Source: Paraspadella gotoi (lineage: Eukaryota; Chaetognatha). Taken from it: a stretch of DNA of 64,000 nucleotides. The notes beneath the pieces are model-generated. The model was not told the DNA's origin and did no database searches. It was given only the letters and a program-made list of their open reading frames with translations. How positions within the stretch are numbered: the first letter of the stretch is position 1; each line of letters starts with the position of its first letter. Where the stretch lies: assembly GCA_051294375.1 (NCBI GenBank), contig CM119265.1, positions 12,009,611-12,073,610 on the forward strand. Reading direction: 5' to 3'. Of the stretch, positions 35,701 to 48,600 are shown piece by piece. The translations under genes and the position numbers were made by a program.

Positions 35701-38700
35701 ACTAAAAATACTTTGCTAATAGTCGAAATTTTATATTATCTCTGAAGTTGGTCCCTACTGTGAGAGAGTCCTAATTGTAAGCTTGCAGGGACCTGCTATG
35801 TCATTATCTTATAGGAGAGATGGAGGCCTTAAACCACCAAAGCCTGTCCATTGGACAGTGTCCACTGTCCAAAGTCAGGAGCAAGATAGCTTATTTATTA
35901 AATGAATGGATAATTTTTATATTGGTTGTACCAATTTCATAAAATTCATCTCCTTGTATTTTGATTTTTGATGCCGAGTAGAGTACAATATAGTATTCCC
36001 CGATCTAATACTTAAGGGAGTGGTATTTTCATACAATTGATACATTCTTTGAAACATTATACCACTTTATTGATAGGGAAGCCAGGTACTTTAGGAGTGA
36101 ATAAACAAGACTGTGAGAGAGTCTTGATTGAAAGCTTGCAAGAACCTGCTATGTCATTATCCTGTAAGAGTGATGGAGGCCTTAAACCACCAAAACCTGT
36201 CCAAAGTCAGGGGCAAGATAGCTTATTTATTAAATGAATGGTTAATTTTTATATTGGTTGTACCAATTTCATATTATAAACACTTTTAATAGGGAAAAGT
36301 CATTGACTCTTTTTGACAAAAACTAATTTCTTCTTTTTCAATTTTTGTACCAATCGATTTTGTCGTCCGATAACTTTTAAACACTTGTACCAATCGCTTT
36401 ATCGTTCAATAAGCTTTATTTTATGTATCTATATCTTTGTAAAATTCAGCCATACAATACGGTTTTTTTCGATGTGAAAAAGTGGTTTTTTTTTGCGCCG
36501 TAGTGTACAAGATAATGACAGAGCAGTTCCTTGCAAGCATTCAATCAAGACTCTTTCACAAACTCGTTTATTCATTCCCACAATATAATTTTGACATAAT
36601 TGTATTTGCAAGTACAAAAAGTATATTTTTTACCAAATATTTTGACTTATTTTTTAAGTTATTATCAGTGGTAAAATATTTAACAAGAATTAACAGTTTT
36701 TTCTGGAAACAAATAAGAAATATAGAGAGAGACTAAGAGAGAGAGAGGGAGAGAGTGTAGAGAAGTTTCCGTCTCTCTACGCCGCTCGAAGCAATATCAG
36801 TTGGTCCAGGAAAGGCTTGGCTAAATACCGCAAACGACAAGGCATCCACTGACTCTATATCATGAGTATAATCTCGAAGACAATGTAAGAGAAATCATAG
36901 AGTAAATCGAAGTGTAATTCTAAAGAAATGCATCAATAATCCGTCATATAATCCAGCAATAATTCGTTAAAGCCAGTGTAAAATGCCGTAGGAAAATGGT
37001 TAAAATACCGAGGGAAAATCGTCCAAGCGAGCGGAATCTATCAACTGAATTCGCGATCCAAAGTCTGACTGAGGTTGACCGGGGGAGAAGAGGAGAGAGC
37101 AAGAGAGAGAAGTCTCTCTCGGTCCACAAACTATCTGGTTCTACTTCACCCCCACCAGTGGTCAATCAAACGGGTCTCAATCAATCATAGTTTCCCTCGG
37201 TTCTAAAATTTAACATCTAATGACTAGATAAAGGTATGACCAAAAAACTAAAAACACCATGATCTGGTGAAAAACTAAATAAGACCATCTTCTTATTTCA
37301 TTCTTCTTCTTTGTTTCATTTTTGACGCTATGATTCCACATTTCAGGCGTCCATTCCATTTTGTTCCAGTTTCTGAAGTTCCTCCTGACGGCCCCGGCGA
37401 TGTTGTTGTTCTTGAATCCCCATCATGCACCGGCTGCTGTCTTCTCTCAGAGTCGCGTCATCACTCGGATTCGTTTCTTAAAAGAAAGGTTAGAGGGAAA
37501 CAAAGAGCAGTCTGTTTCCTAATATTTGGTTCTTGTCCGTTCTTTTGTTTAGATTCTTTCGTTCCATTTTGTGATCATAGGGGTGCCGTAAAACTCAGCA
37601 AATCAAAGTCGTAGGTTCTTTAAAAAAAATATTTATGAAGAATAATTTAATTCTTTAAATCCAATTCCTTGAAACGATTTCAATTCATCATTCATTTATG
37701 GCTTAAATACATCTTACCTCTTGAAGACGCCAACCGTACAAAATTGTATTTATCCAGTCTCGAAATATTCATGCTCAGGTTGCTGTTGCTGTTAATTCTT
37801 TTCAGAGTGGATGACCTCTTCTGTGTCCAAAGTTATTCAGATTCAATCAAGGATCCAATCAACGATATTGATGAAGGAATGTTTTGGATCAGGGATAATA
37901 ATTTGATAATTCAATTCAATTCATAATTCAAAGGGGTTCATAATTCATAAGAACAATCAAGGTTTTCATCACAGAAGGGTTTCAAATAAAGTCTCCATAC
38001 CATGGAATTGAAAGATAAATAGAGCTCAAAATGAGCAGGCCCCCCTTGGTTTATGCAAATGAAAGGCCCCAACGATGTAGCCGGGTCATTGACGCGTCAT
38101 TGGTTGAGATGACAATCTTATTGAGTTCGTTGTCATTGCATTAGGCAGACTTCCTTGCGGGAAAAGATCAAGTGCAACTTAAATGTCTCTCTGGCCTGAT
38201 ACGCCTGCCACTTTTGTGGCAGGAGTGACGGACTCCTCTCCCTCCTCATGTAGCCGTCGTTTTGGGCGGCGCTCATTTTGAGCTCTATCATAATTCATAA
38301 TTATTCACTTTAACAGTCACTTATCTATCCCTCACAAAAAATTTATCATTTCACATTTAAAAACTTTCTTTCGTTTCATTACTATCTATTATTAGATTAA
38401 TTGTTAAATTCACTATTAGTTTAAACTTATTCCTGGTTGTACATTGCACAATGTATTATTTTGTCTCTCTCTGTTTCTCTCTCTCTCTCTCCTTCTCTCT
38501 CTCTCTGTCTCTCTCTCTTTCACCAATTGACCATTTCACTTCTTTTCACAACTGATCTGTCCTCAACTTAAACTGTACTCATTCTTTAAACCACTATCTC
38601 TGTGTTGGAAACTTTTTGCCCCCTCTCTCTCTCTCTCTCCCTTCTTTTGCACAAATTTATAAATGTTTATTAACGCTAATGAAGGCTCGAAAAAAGAGTC

Positions 38701-41700
38701 GAAACATGTCCGTACAAAAATAAAATCGTTGAAGAACTTATTTTCGAACTTTGCTTAAATCTCAACTCAACGAAACTGAAAGGATTAATACAAAACATTC
38801 ATTAAAAAAATATTAGTTTTTAGCTTAAGCCAAGGGTGTTGAAGAGCTAAAATATTTAAATATTTTTTTAAATATTTATAAATTATAAATTATTATTTTT
38901 TTAAAGATAACTTTCTTTAAGTTTTAAGCTTTAAGTTAATCAATTAATTTAATAATATTTTTTAAAACTGAAAACCCCAAAAACTTCTATGATCCAAAGC
39001 AATTAATTTTAATTTTTAATCACAAAATGTAATTGTTACAAGATAAAATTATTTAAATAATATTCGGATATTACTATAAAAAAATGTTTACTTTATACTA
39101 TATAAATATAATTTTATTTAAAAAATAATTTAAAAAATGATATCTGCATATAAATTTTATACGGATAAGAGTAATAGTTTGGTTTAACTCTATATACAAA
39201 TATTTTGTTATTAAATAAAATAATTTTTTTTAATATACATTAATTTAAAAAAAAATAATTAATTGGTTTTTACTTTGTTCATTAAATAATTGTTTAACAA
39301 AGAAGTTTGTTTTTTCACTAAATTTAAAAACACAAGGAAAAGAAAGTTATGATTTATTAAATATTCATTAAAAATAATTACCTCTTATAATCCGATTCAT
39401 ATATTTAAATTAATTCATAAATTCATTTAGAAACTATTTTACTATATAATAATATTGTTAATTGTTAATTAACTTACTTGATTAGCAAATTATTAACAAA
39501 TTTAAATTATAAACATTGTGTTGAACTTTTTTATTGCATTTTTAAATTTAGAAAAAAAATTAGTGGTAATAACCTTTCTTTTTTCGTTGTTATATGTATT
39601 GAGGCAAAAGGTTTTAGTTCACAACAAATTTTATTTTTCATAGAAAACGTATATGTTTCGCTTTGGATGCAAGCCTTCTTCAGCGTCAAATGATTTGTGA
39701 AATTTTGGACAGTTTTTTTTGTGTGAAAGAAGAGAGAGAGAGAAAAAAAAATGTTATATTAACAAAAAAATTTAATGAATTTGTTAACAATTTTATTTTT
39801 ATCGTTGTTAACAAATTCATTAAATTTTCTTTGTAATCAACAAAAAAGAAAGGATCAAACCATAAATATGTTAACAAATATTTTTTTAATAAAAAAGTTT
39901 TTTTTAAGTTTAAATTTTTTAGGAAATGTTTGAGTGCCAAAACAACAATTTTTTATTATCAATAGTACATGTTTCGACTCTGCTGGTTCGAGTCTTCATC
40001 AGCTTTGAAAACATTAACAAAAATGCTCTACACATTAAGTTAGAGAGAGAGAGAAAGAGAGAGTGAGAGAGATTGAGGGAGAGTTTCCAACAAAGGGCTG
40101 AGTAAAGGACAGTGGCCAGATGAGAGGACAGGTGAAGGTAAGAACAGAGAAGAAGATAATTTTGAAATGGTGAAAAGTGAAAGAGAGAGAGAGAGAGAGA
40201 AAAATAATTACATTTGACAATGTACAACAAAAATAAATTTAGAAAACTTAGAAATAAGCTGAGATTTTGAATTAACAAAAGTTAAATAAGTAATAATGAA
40301 AATTGAAATGGAGGAATAGGTTGTGAGGGATAGATAAGTTAATAGTTAAGTGAAATATATAAGAGAAGAAAGAGCTCAAAATGAGCTGGCCCCCCCCGGG
40401 CGGACAAAGGTGGGACGCTGACGATATGATGGGGTCATTGGCTTGTCATAGACTGAGATGATATTCTTGTAGAGTGGGATATCATGGGGTCAGGTAAAGA
40501 CCTGGCTGGGAAAATACCAAGCGCCACTCTAATATCTCTTTGGTCTGATAAGCCTGCCGAAGGGCCTCCTCTCACCTGACGGTGAGGTGGGCGGTTGCCT
40601 GTTCTTGCCCGTTTTGGTGCAGGAGATACAGACTCCTCTCCCTCCTCCTGTAGCCGTCGTTTTGGGCGTTCTGGCGTTCAGAGAGTCACGCCAAGTTGCT
40701 ATAGGTTCGGGAGAGGTATTGGACGTCCATTGCCTGCCAGGAGGCCTCCGCCTGACCCGTTGAGTTGGGACGGGGAATCACCGTGCGGTTGGGGTGGCAT
40801 TGGGTGTTCCACCACCAGTTTGATTAGCGAATCATAGCTTGGAGGGAGATTGAATCATCCTCCATCACGGTTCAAAGAGGGTTCGAGGGCTTTGATGTAA
40901 ACAGCCTCTCTAATACCTCTAATCAGCTCATTTTGAGCTCTTTCTTCTCTTATATATTTCACTTAACTATTAACTTATCTATCCCTCACAACCTACTCCT
41001 CCATTTCAATTTTCATTATTACTTATTTAACTTTTGTTAATTCAAAATCTCAGCTTATTTCTAAGTTTTCTAAATTTATCTTTGTTGTACATTGTCAAAT
41101 GTAATTATTTCTCTCTCTCTCTCTTTCACTTTTCACCATTTCAAAATTATCTTCTTCTTCTCTGTTCTAACCTTCACCTGTCCTCTCATCTGACCACTGT
41201 CCTTTACTCAGCCCTTTGTTGGAAACTCTCCCTCAATCTCTCTCACTCTCTCACTTTCTCTCTTTCTCTCTCTCTCTCTAACTTAATGTGTAGAGCATTA
41301 TTGTTAATGTTTTCAAAGCTGATGAAGACTCGAACCAGCAGAGTCGAAACATGTACTATTGATAATAAAAAATTGAAAATTTTAATAGACACATTTTAAT
41401 CCGACAATATTTTAAATAAACCAGTCTGGGTGTCATTCTGTTCGTTTTTCCAAGCTCCTTTTAACTAAAAAAGTTTTATTTAAAAAAAAACTTTTTCGCC
41501 CGAGCCAGGGGTGTTAAAGACCCAAAATATGAAATTTAACCTTTTATGAGTATTTTTTAGCTTTTTTCAGTAAATTTTTTAATATAATTATCATTAATCC
41601 AGTTAATTATTAATGATACTGCTTTTAATTTATCATATTTAACTATTTTTAAAACATTCATTCACAAAAAATATTAGTTTAGGGCTTAAGCCAGGGGTAA

Positions 41701-44700
41701 AATTTTTAAATTGTCTTTAGTATTTTCAAATGATAATTTACTATTTTTTTTAGGATTACATATTTTAATCATGATAATAAAAATATTTTACAATTTTAAA
41801 TGTTTTTTTAAGTTAATTAACATAATTAATTTTTTTATAATTAAAAGCATTAAAAACAATTGTGACCTATTTCTAAAAAGTTTTTTTTAAAAGATTCATC
41901 TTTAAAACAAAGCAATTCATAAAATTTTTTAATCAAATAATAAAATTGTTACAACAAAGATTATTCAAATGATATCCATTATCCAGATTTTATGCGATAT
42001 CGCATAGAAAATATTGTTAATGAACTGAAACTAATGTTCTAGTTATGGCAATTTTACCAAAATTAGGTTAAGGGTTAGTGTTTAGTTTTAACATTTGAGG
42101 TAGTTGTAATTAAGGTTGAATAAGTAAAAGTTAGCATTACGATCAACAAGGTTGTTGTAGTTATACCCAACTGGAAAGTGACAGATGGGAAAAGTTTTAT
42201 CGGTTCAAGGTTCATGCTTGGCCTTGGACGCGAAGCGGAGGTTAGGGCCATGGGAGGGACTTACGTGGGATGCTAGGATAGAAATTATTTATATTTTATA
42301 TGGTGACAATTTTACAAGCGCCGGTAGAAATACGCTGTCATTTGCAAACCAGTGGTTATTTCATTGATTTTAAAAATTATTTGAGTAGAATATATTAAAG
42401 TCATTTATGTGTTCAAATTTTATATTGATCAGTTAAGATATGCCTTGGCAATGAGTGGAGAAAGTTGGCTTGTAAAATCGGGTTTCATTTTCTAACTCAC
42501 TTTTTTAGATTCAATTTTTTTTTCTTACTTTCAGTAAGTGTTCTGAAGAAATTTAAAATAAAATAATATTAATATTATTATCTTCTGAAAGCCCTTTCAA
42601 ATTTAAAGAGAATGACATACTTGCAAATACTGTAGTATAAAATTTAACCGGCCCAGCTTTAATTTAATTAGGATACTCAAAAACAAGACATCTTTTAAAA
42701 AATCAATAGCTGGAGGGTAAATTTAAGATTTTTATCAAATTGTGATTGGCTATCTTAAATCTCCTTTTTTCAAGCTCTTTCATGATACTTATATAAATAA
42801 TAATATATTATGTTATAATAATTAAATCAGGTCATATATTTTAAAAAAAGATTTGAAATTTTAGATAATTAACTTTTGACTCTCTTAATTGAACTAAGGC
42901 TGGGCAGCTTAATTTTTATGTTAAAGCTTTCGTAACTATATCATTCTCTTCATTTTTTTAAGGGCTTTCTGAGGATATTAATATTGTTAATATCTTAATA
43001 AATACTTTGTTTAAAAAAGAGCTAAAAGTTGAAAAAAAAAAAATTAAAAACAGTGAGTTGGAAAATGAAACCCGATTTTACAAGCCAACTTTCTCCACTC
43101 ATTGCCAAGGCATATCTTAACTGATCAATATAAAATTTGAACACATAAATGACTTTAATATGTTCTACTCAACTAATTTTTAAAATCAATGAAATAACCA
43201 CTGGTTTGAAAATGACAGCGTACTTCTACCGGCGCTTGTAAAATTTTCACCATGTAATTAGGATTTTCAAATTTAAATTTAAAAAAAAACATTTATTAAA
43301 AAAATATTTGTTAACATATTTATGGTTTGATCCTTTCTTTTTTGTTGATTACAAAGATTACAAAGAAAATTTAATGAATTTGTTAACAACGATAAAAATA
43401 AAATTGTTAACAAATTCATTAAATTTTTTTGTTAATAAAAATTTTTTTTCTCTCTCTCTCCCTTCTTTCACACAAAAAAAATGTCCAAAATTTCACAAAT
43501 CATTTGACGCTGAAGAAGGCTTGCATCCAAAGAAAAAAGAAAGGTTATTACCACTAATTTTTTTTTCTAAATCTAAAAATGCAATAAAAAAGTTCAACAC
43601 AATGTTTATAATTTAAACTTGTTAATAATTTGCTAATCAAGTAAGTTAATTAACAATTAACAATATTATTATAGAGTAAAATAGTATCTAAATGAATTTA
43701 TGAATTAATTTAAATATATGAATCGGATTATAAGAGGTAATTATTTTTAATATTTTATAAATCATAACTTTCTTTTCCTTGTGTTTTTAGATTTAGTGAA
43801 AAAAACAAACTTCTTTGTAAAACAATTATTTAATGAAAAAAGTAAAAACCAATTAATTATTTTTTTTTTAAATTATTGTATATTAAAAAAAATTATTTTA
43901 TTTAATAATAAAAATATTTGTATATAGAGTTAAACCAAACTATTACTCTTATCCGTATAAAATTTATATGCAGATATCATTTTTTAAATTATTTTTTAAA
44001 TAAAATTATATTTATATAGTATAAAGTAAACATTTTTTCATAGTAATATCCGAATATTATTTAAATAATTTTATCTTGTAACAATTACATTTTGTGATTA
44101 AAAATTAAACTTAATTGCTTTGGATCATAGAAGTTTTTGGGGTTTTCAGTTTTAAAAAATATTATTAAATTAATTGATTAACTTAAAGCTGTGGTAAGTC
44201 GCCTCAAAGCATTTAAAGATATCAAATATTTTCATTACCATGATTAAAATAAGTTATCTTTAAAAAAATAGTAAATTATAATTTATAAATATTAAAAAAA
44301 ATATTTAAATATTTTAGCTATTCAACAGTCAACACCCTTGGCTTAAGCTAAAAACTAATATTTTTTAATGAATGTTTTAAAAACAGTTAAATAGGATAAA
44401 TTAAAATCATTATCAGAGGTAATTAACTTGATTAAAGATTATTATATTAAAAAAATTAACTGGAAAAAGCTAAAAAATACTAAAAAATGGTGAATTACCA
44501 TATTTTGACACTTCAACACCCCTGGCTCGGGCGAAAAAGTATTTTTTTTTTAAATAAAACTTTTTTAGTTAAAAAGAGCTTGGAAAAACGAACAGAATGA
44601 CACCCAGACTGGTTATCTAATTAAAACTTTGTCGGATTCAAATGTGTCTATTAATTAATATTAAAAACTGCCACAATGGTTACTTTAAAATAGTGACGCC

Positions 44701-45575
44701 AGACCGAGCCGTCCGGAGGAAAATCGGCAGGACGCTCTGTCGTCGAAAACCGTACATGAAAATAGAGAGAGAAAAAAGATACTTTTTTTCCTCTTAGTTA
44801 TTTTCGAGCCTTTTTCCTTGATTTGACTTACGAAACTTACCAAGAAACGGAAGAAGAAAGGTTCTCGACGATGAGACGGTAGCCAGTTCTAGGCCCCGGC
44901 CCCCGCCCGCGCGGCGGAGGGCGTCCGAATCGATCCTCGCGATATCCATATCCTCCGCCACCGATGCCTCGAGTGTTGGGTCGCCGCGCGTGCTCCACCA
45001 CCACCCGAACGCCCATCATTGTACGACCGTTCAGCTCGTGGACGGCGTCTGGCGAGGAAAAAGGAGAAAGGAAAAGGCAAAGGTGGAAACAACAAAGATT
45101 AAAGAAAACAAGTTTGAGCAAACAATGTCGGATCTGCCTACGAAAATTAATTAATTGATTGATTAATTAATTAAATAATTAATTTTAATATTTATAATTA
45201 ATTATAAATTTATATACAGCTTTTCATCATCGATATCCTTAAAATAAAGTAAATGTGTCGAGTAATATTCTTCTCGATCCTTGTCGACGTCCAAAGAGTC
45301 TTTCGCGGAGAGAATTAACTGCTTTTGACGGTCTCTATATATCAAATTTGAATATCTCTCGCCGTAAGAATTGTAAACAAACACGAAAATAATCCGTGAA
45401 AATATTGTTTTTTTTTTTGCGGAGAAAAATCGATGTAAACAATGTAAATTCGAGCAAACGTCCAAATGATATACAGAATTTTGTGAAAAAATAGTTGAGG
45501 TCTCCATGAAGTCGCGAAAAAGAATCGAATAATAATCCAGTAAAAAGTCGCTAACCAAGAAAAGTGCAGAGAGAT

Positions 45576-45623
<48 letters not shown>

Positions 45624-48600
45624 AAAGAGTCGGGTCGTCGGTCGATAATAAGGTCAATGTCGGGTCAATGTCTAACTATGACTAGAATAGGCCGAACGTT
45701 TCTTCAAAATGTGACTTATATTTTTTCCATTTAAACTCATTTCTACTGGCACAATTCCGTCAAAACTTTATATCTAGCTTCTTCACAAACTTTCCTTCCC
45801 GCTCACAAAATTTCATCTCAATCTATTATGGGTTAAAATAAGTAAAAAGATTCAAGTAAATGTGACTCATATTTTTTTCATTTAAACTCATTTCCACTCA
45901 TACCGAAACTTTATAACAAGCTCGTCACACATTTTCCTACCCACAAACAAGTATTTATTGGTTAAAATAAGTAAAAAAATTTTAGTAAATGCGACTTATG
46001 TTTTTTCCATTTAAACTCCTATCCACTCACACGATTCCGTTGAAACTTTATATCCAGCTTCATCACACATGTTCCTACCCATACATAAAATTTCATTCCG
46101 ATCCAACCAGCCAATCACGAGTTATTGGGGCTTTTTGCTAAGGTGGGATGGATGGACGGATTGATTGACTAATTAATTAGTGATTAATAATAAGTTTTCT
46201 TAATTTTGATTACAGATTTGAATTCCTCTTCAAAAGTTAATAAAAGAAAATATAAATCATTTTTAAAAATTCTTTCATTTAGTGGGTTAAAAATTAAAAA
46301 AACTATATTTAATATATAAAAAATTAATTTTCAGCTTAAAATATAGCTTTTTCTAACTTTTGACCCACTTAATAAAAAAATTTTTCAAAAAGAGTTATAT
46401 TTCTTTTTATCAACCTTTTATGACGAATCCAAATCTTCAAAAAAATCTTAAAAAAAAAATGGTTTGAAATTTTAACATTTATTGATTTAGTACTAGTATA
46501 AATATAAGCCACTGCGTAAATTGTAAAATTTATTATAAATTTTTTTATTACATAAATGTTCATTAATATAATGTTGTTCATTCCTCACTTTTAGAATTTT
46601 AATTAAAGTTAAATTTAGAAATTTTACTACGCCTTAATATGCAGGATGTATTAATAAATCAAATTAATTAATCAGTTAATAATCAATTAGTCAATTAATT
46701 AATCAATAATTAATTAATCAGTCAATCAATCCGTCCATCCGTCCCACCTTAGCAAAAAGCTCCAATAACTCGTGATTGGCTGGTTGGATTAGAATGAAAT
46801 TTTGTGTGTGGGTAGGAAAGTGTGTGATGAAGCTGGATTATAAGTTTCGACGGAATCGTGTGAGTGGAATGAGTTTAAGTGGAAAAAACATAAGTCGCAT
46901 TTACTAAAATATTTTTACTTATTTTAACCAATAAGTACTCTAATTAATCATAATTGGATGGATAGATTGAGTTACACATTTTTCTACCCACACAAAAAAT
47001 TTGAACGATGCTTGATATAAAGTTTCGGTGGAAACGTACGAGTGGAAATGAGTTTCCTGGATGCTCATTATGGATTTTCCACGCCAGTTTTTGCGTTGAA
47101 CCACTTCCGGTTTTAAAATTCATGATTTTTGAAATAAATAAGTTTATTCAGCCAGCATACTAAATAATAAAATAAAGTTACCAATAACCTTAATATTACA
47201 TTTTTTATTTTAGTTTATAAATAAGGTTATAAAAATATTATTACAAAAGGCGTCAAGTTAAAACTTCATAATTCTTTTAAGCCAAATTGGCCCTGACCAA
47301 ACTACTTTACTAATTTTAATAAAATTTTACTATCTGGTTAAACAAATAGAACTGTCTAAGGGATTTTAAATCTTTAATCTTTAAACCAAGATATTGGCTT
47401 TTAAAAAGATTACCAAGTGATGCAAAAAGTAGCGAATTAGATGGTAGGCGACTTAGCCTTTGCAGCAAGCAAGCCTCTCACTCAACCCTTACCCTAAACA
47501 GTAAGGCGTAGTGAAAGTTACATACGAAGATTCTAAAAGTCAATTATGAACAACATACCATCAGTGAACATTAATTTGTAAAAAAAATTAATTTTATGTT
47601 TTTAATTTTGCAGTCGGCTATATTTATATATAGTACTATCCTTATAAAATAGAAAAATTTCAAAATAGGCTTTTCTTAATTTTGATTGCAGATTTGAATT
47701 CCTCGTCAAAAGTTGATAAGAAAATATAAATCATTTTTAAAAATACTTTCATTAAGTGGGTTAAAAATTTAAAAAAACTATATTTAATATATAGAAAATA
47801 ATTTTCAGCTTAAAATATAGCTTTTTCTAATTTTTGACCCACTTAATGAAGGAATTTTTAAAAAAGAGTTATATTTCTTGTTATCAACTTTTTATGACGA
47901 ATCCAAATCTGCAAAAAAATCTTAGAAAAAACTGTTTTGAAATTTTAACATTTATTGGTTTAGTACTAGTATAAATATGGCCTACTGCGTAAATTGTAAA
48001 ATTTATTCTAAATTTTTTTATTACATAAATGTTTATTAGTATAGTATTGTTCATTCCTCACTTTTAGAATTTTAATTAAAGTTAAATTTAGCAATTTTAC
48101 TACGCCTTACTAAACAGGGCCCTAAACAAAACCTTAATCTTATCAGTTTCCCTGGCTTGGGATATCTAACCTAGCCCTAACCCTAACGTGGGCTTTTGTT
48201 CTTACCCGAGCAGCCTTTCCCTAACCTTAACCCAAGCTCGTGTACTTCCTGCTCAACCTTAACCCTAAACTGGTCCCTGTTCCAAACCCTCACCAGTTTC
48301 CCTGGCTGGTGAAATCTGCAGAGAGCCACTTCCTTAGCCCTAACCCTAACCTAGGCCTCCTGTTTTATATCATGCCAGAACCCTAGCCCTGCATCACTCC
48401 AGAGCCTCTCCACCAACCCCACATCAGCCTGAGGTTCACCTCTGAGCCTCAACTCAGGCATCCCTGCTTCCCGGCCATCAATAAGGCTAAGTTTTAATTC
48501 TTAATTTCCTTCCCCAGTACTTTCCCTAACCCTAACCCAAGCTTCCTGTCCTTTTCTTAGCCTGTCCAAATTGCAATATCACAATACTTAATCTTGTTAT

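Larger units (their letters stand above)
45060..47050. repeat. Repeat mosaic in SR-gene intron 2
   Basis: No gene seen. Contains a copy of the GTTTGAGCAAACAATGTCGG repeat (also at 11318), the (ACGG)n repeat (45700-46190, and inverted 46730-47060), and a truncated hAT MITE (46190-46640). Confidence 0.7.

Noticed and set aside
41386-44650. LTR retrotransposon
   Set aside because: The long repeats are inverted, not direct, and no gag or pol frame exists.
48120-48560. Chromosome end
   Set aside because: Telomere-like units are degenerate, internal, and followed by unique genes on both sides.
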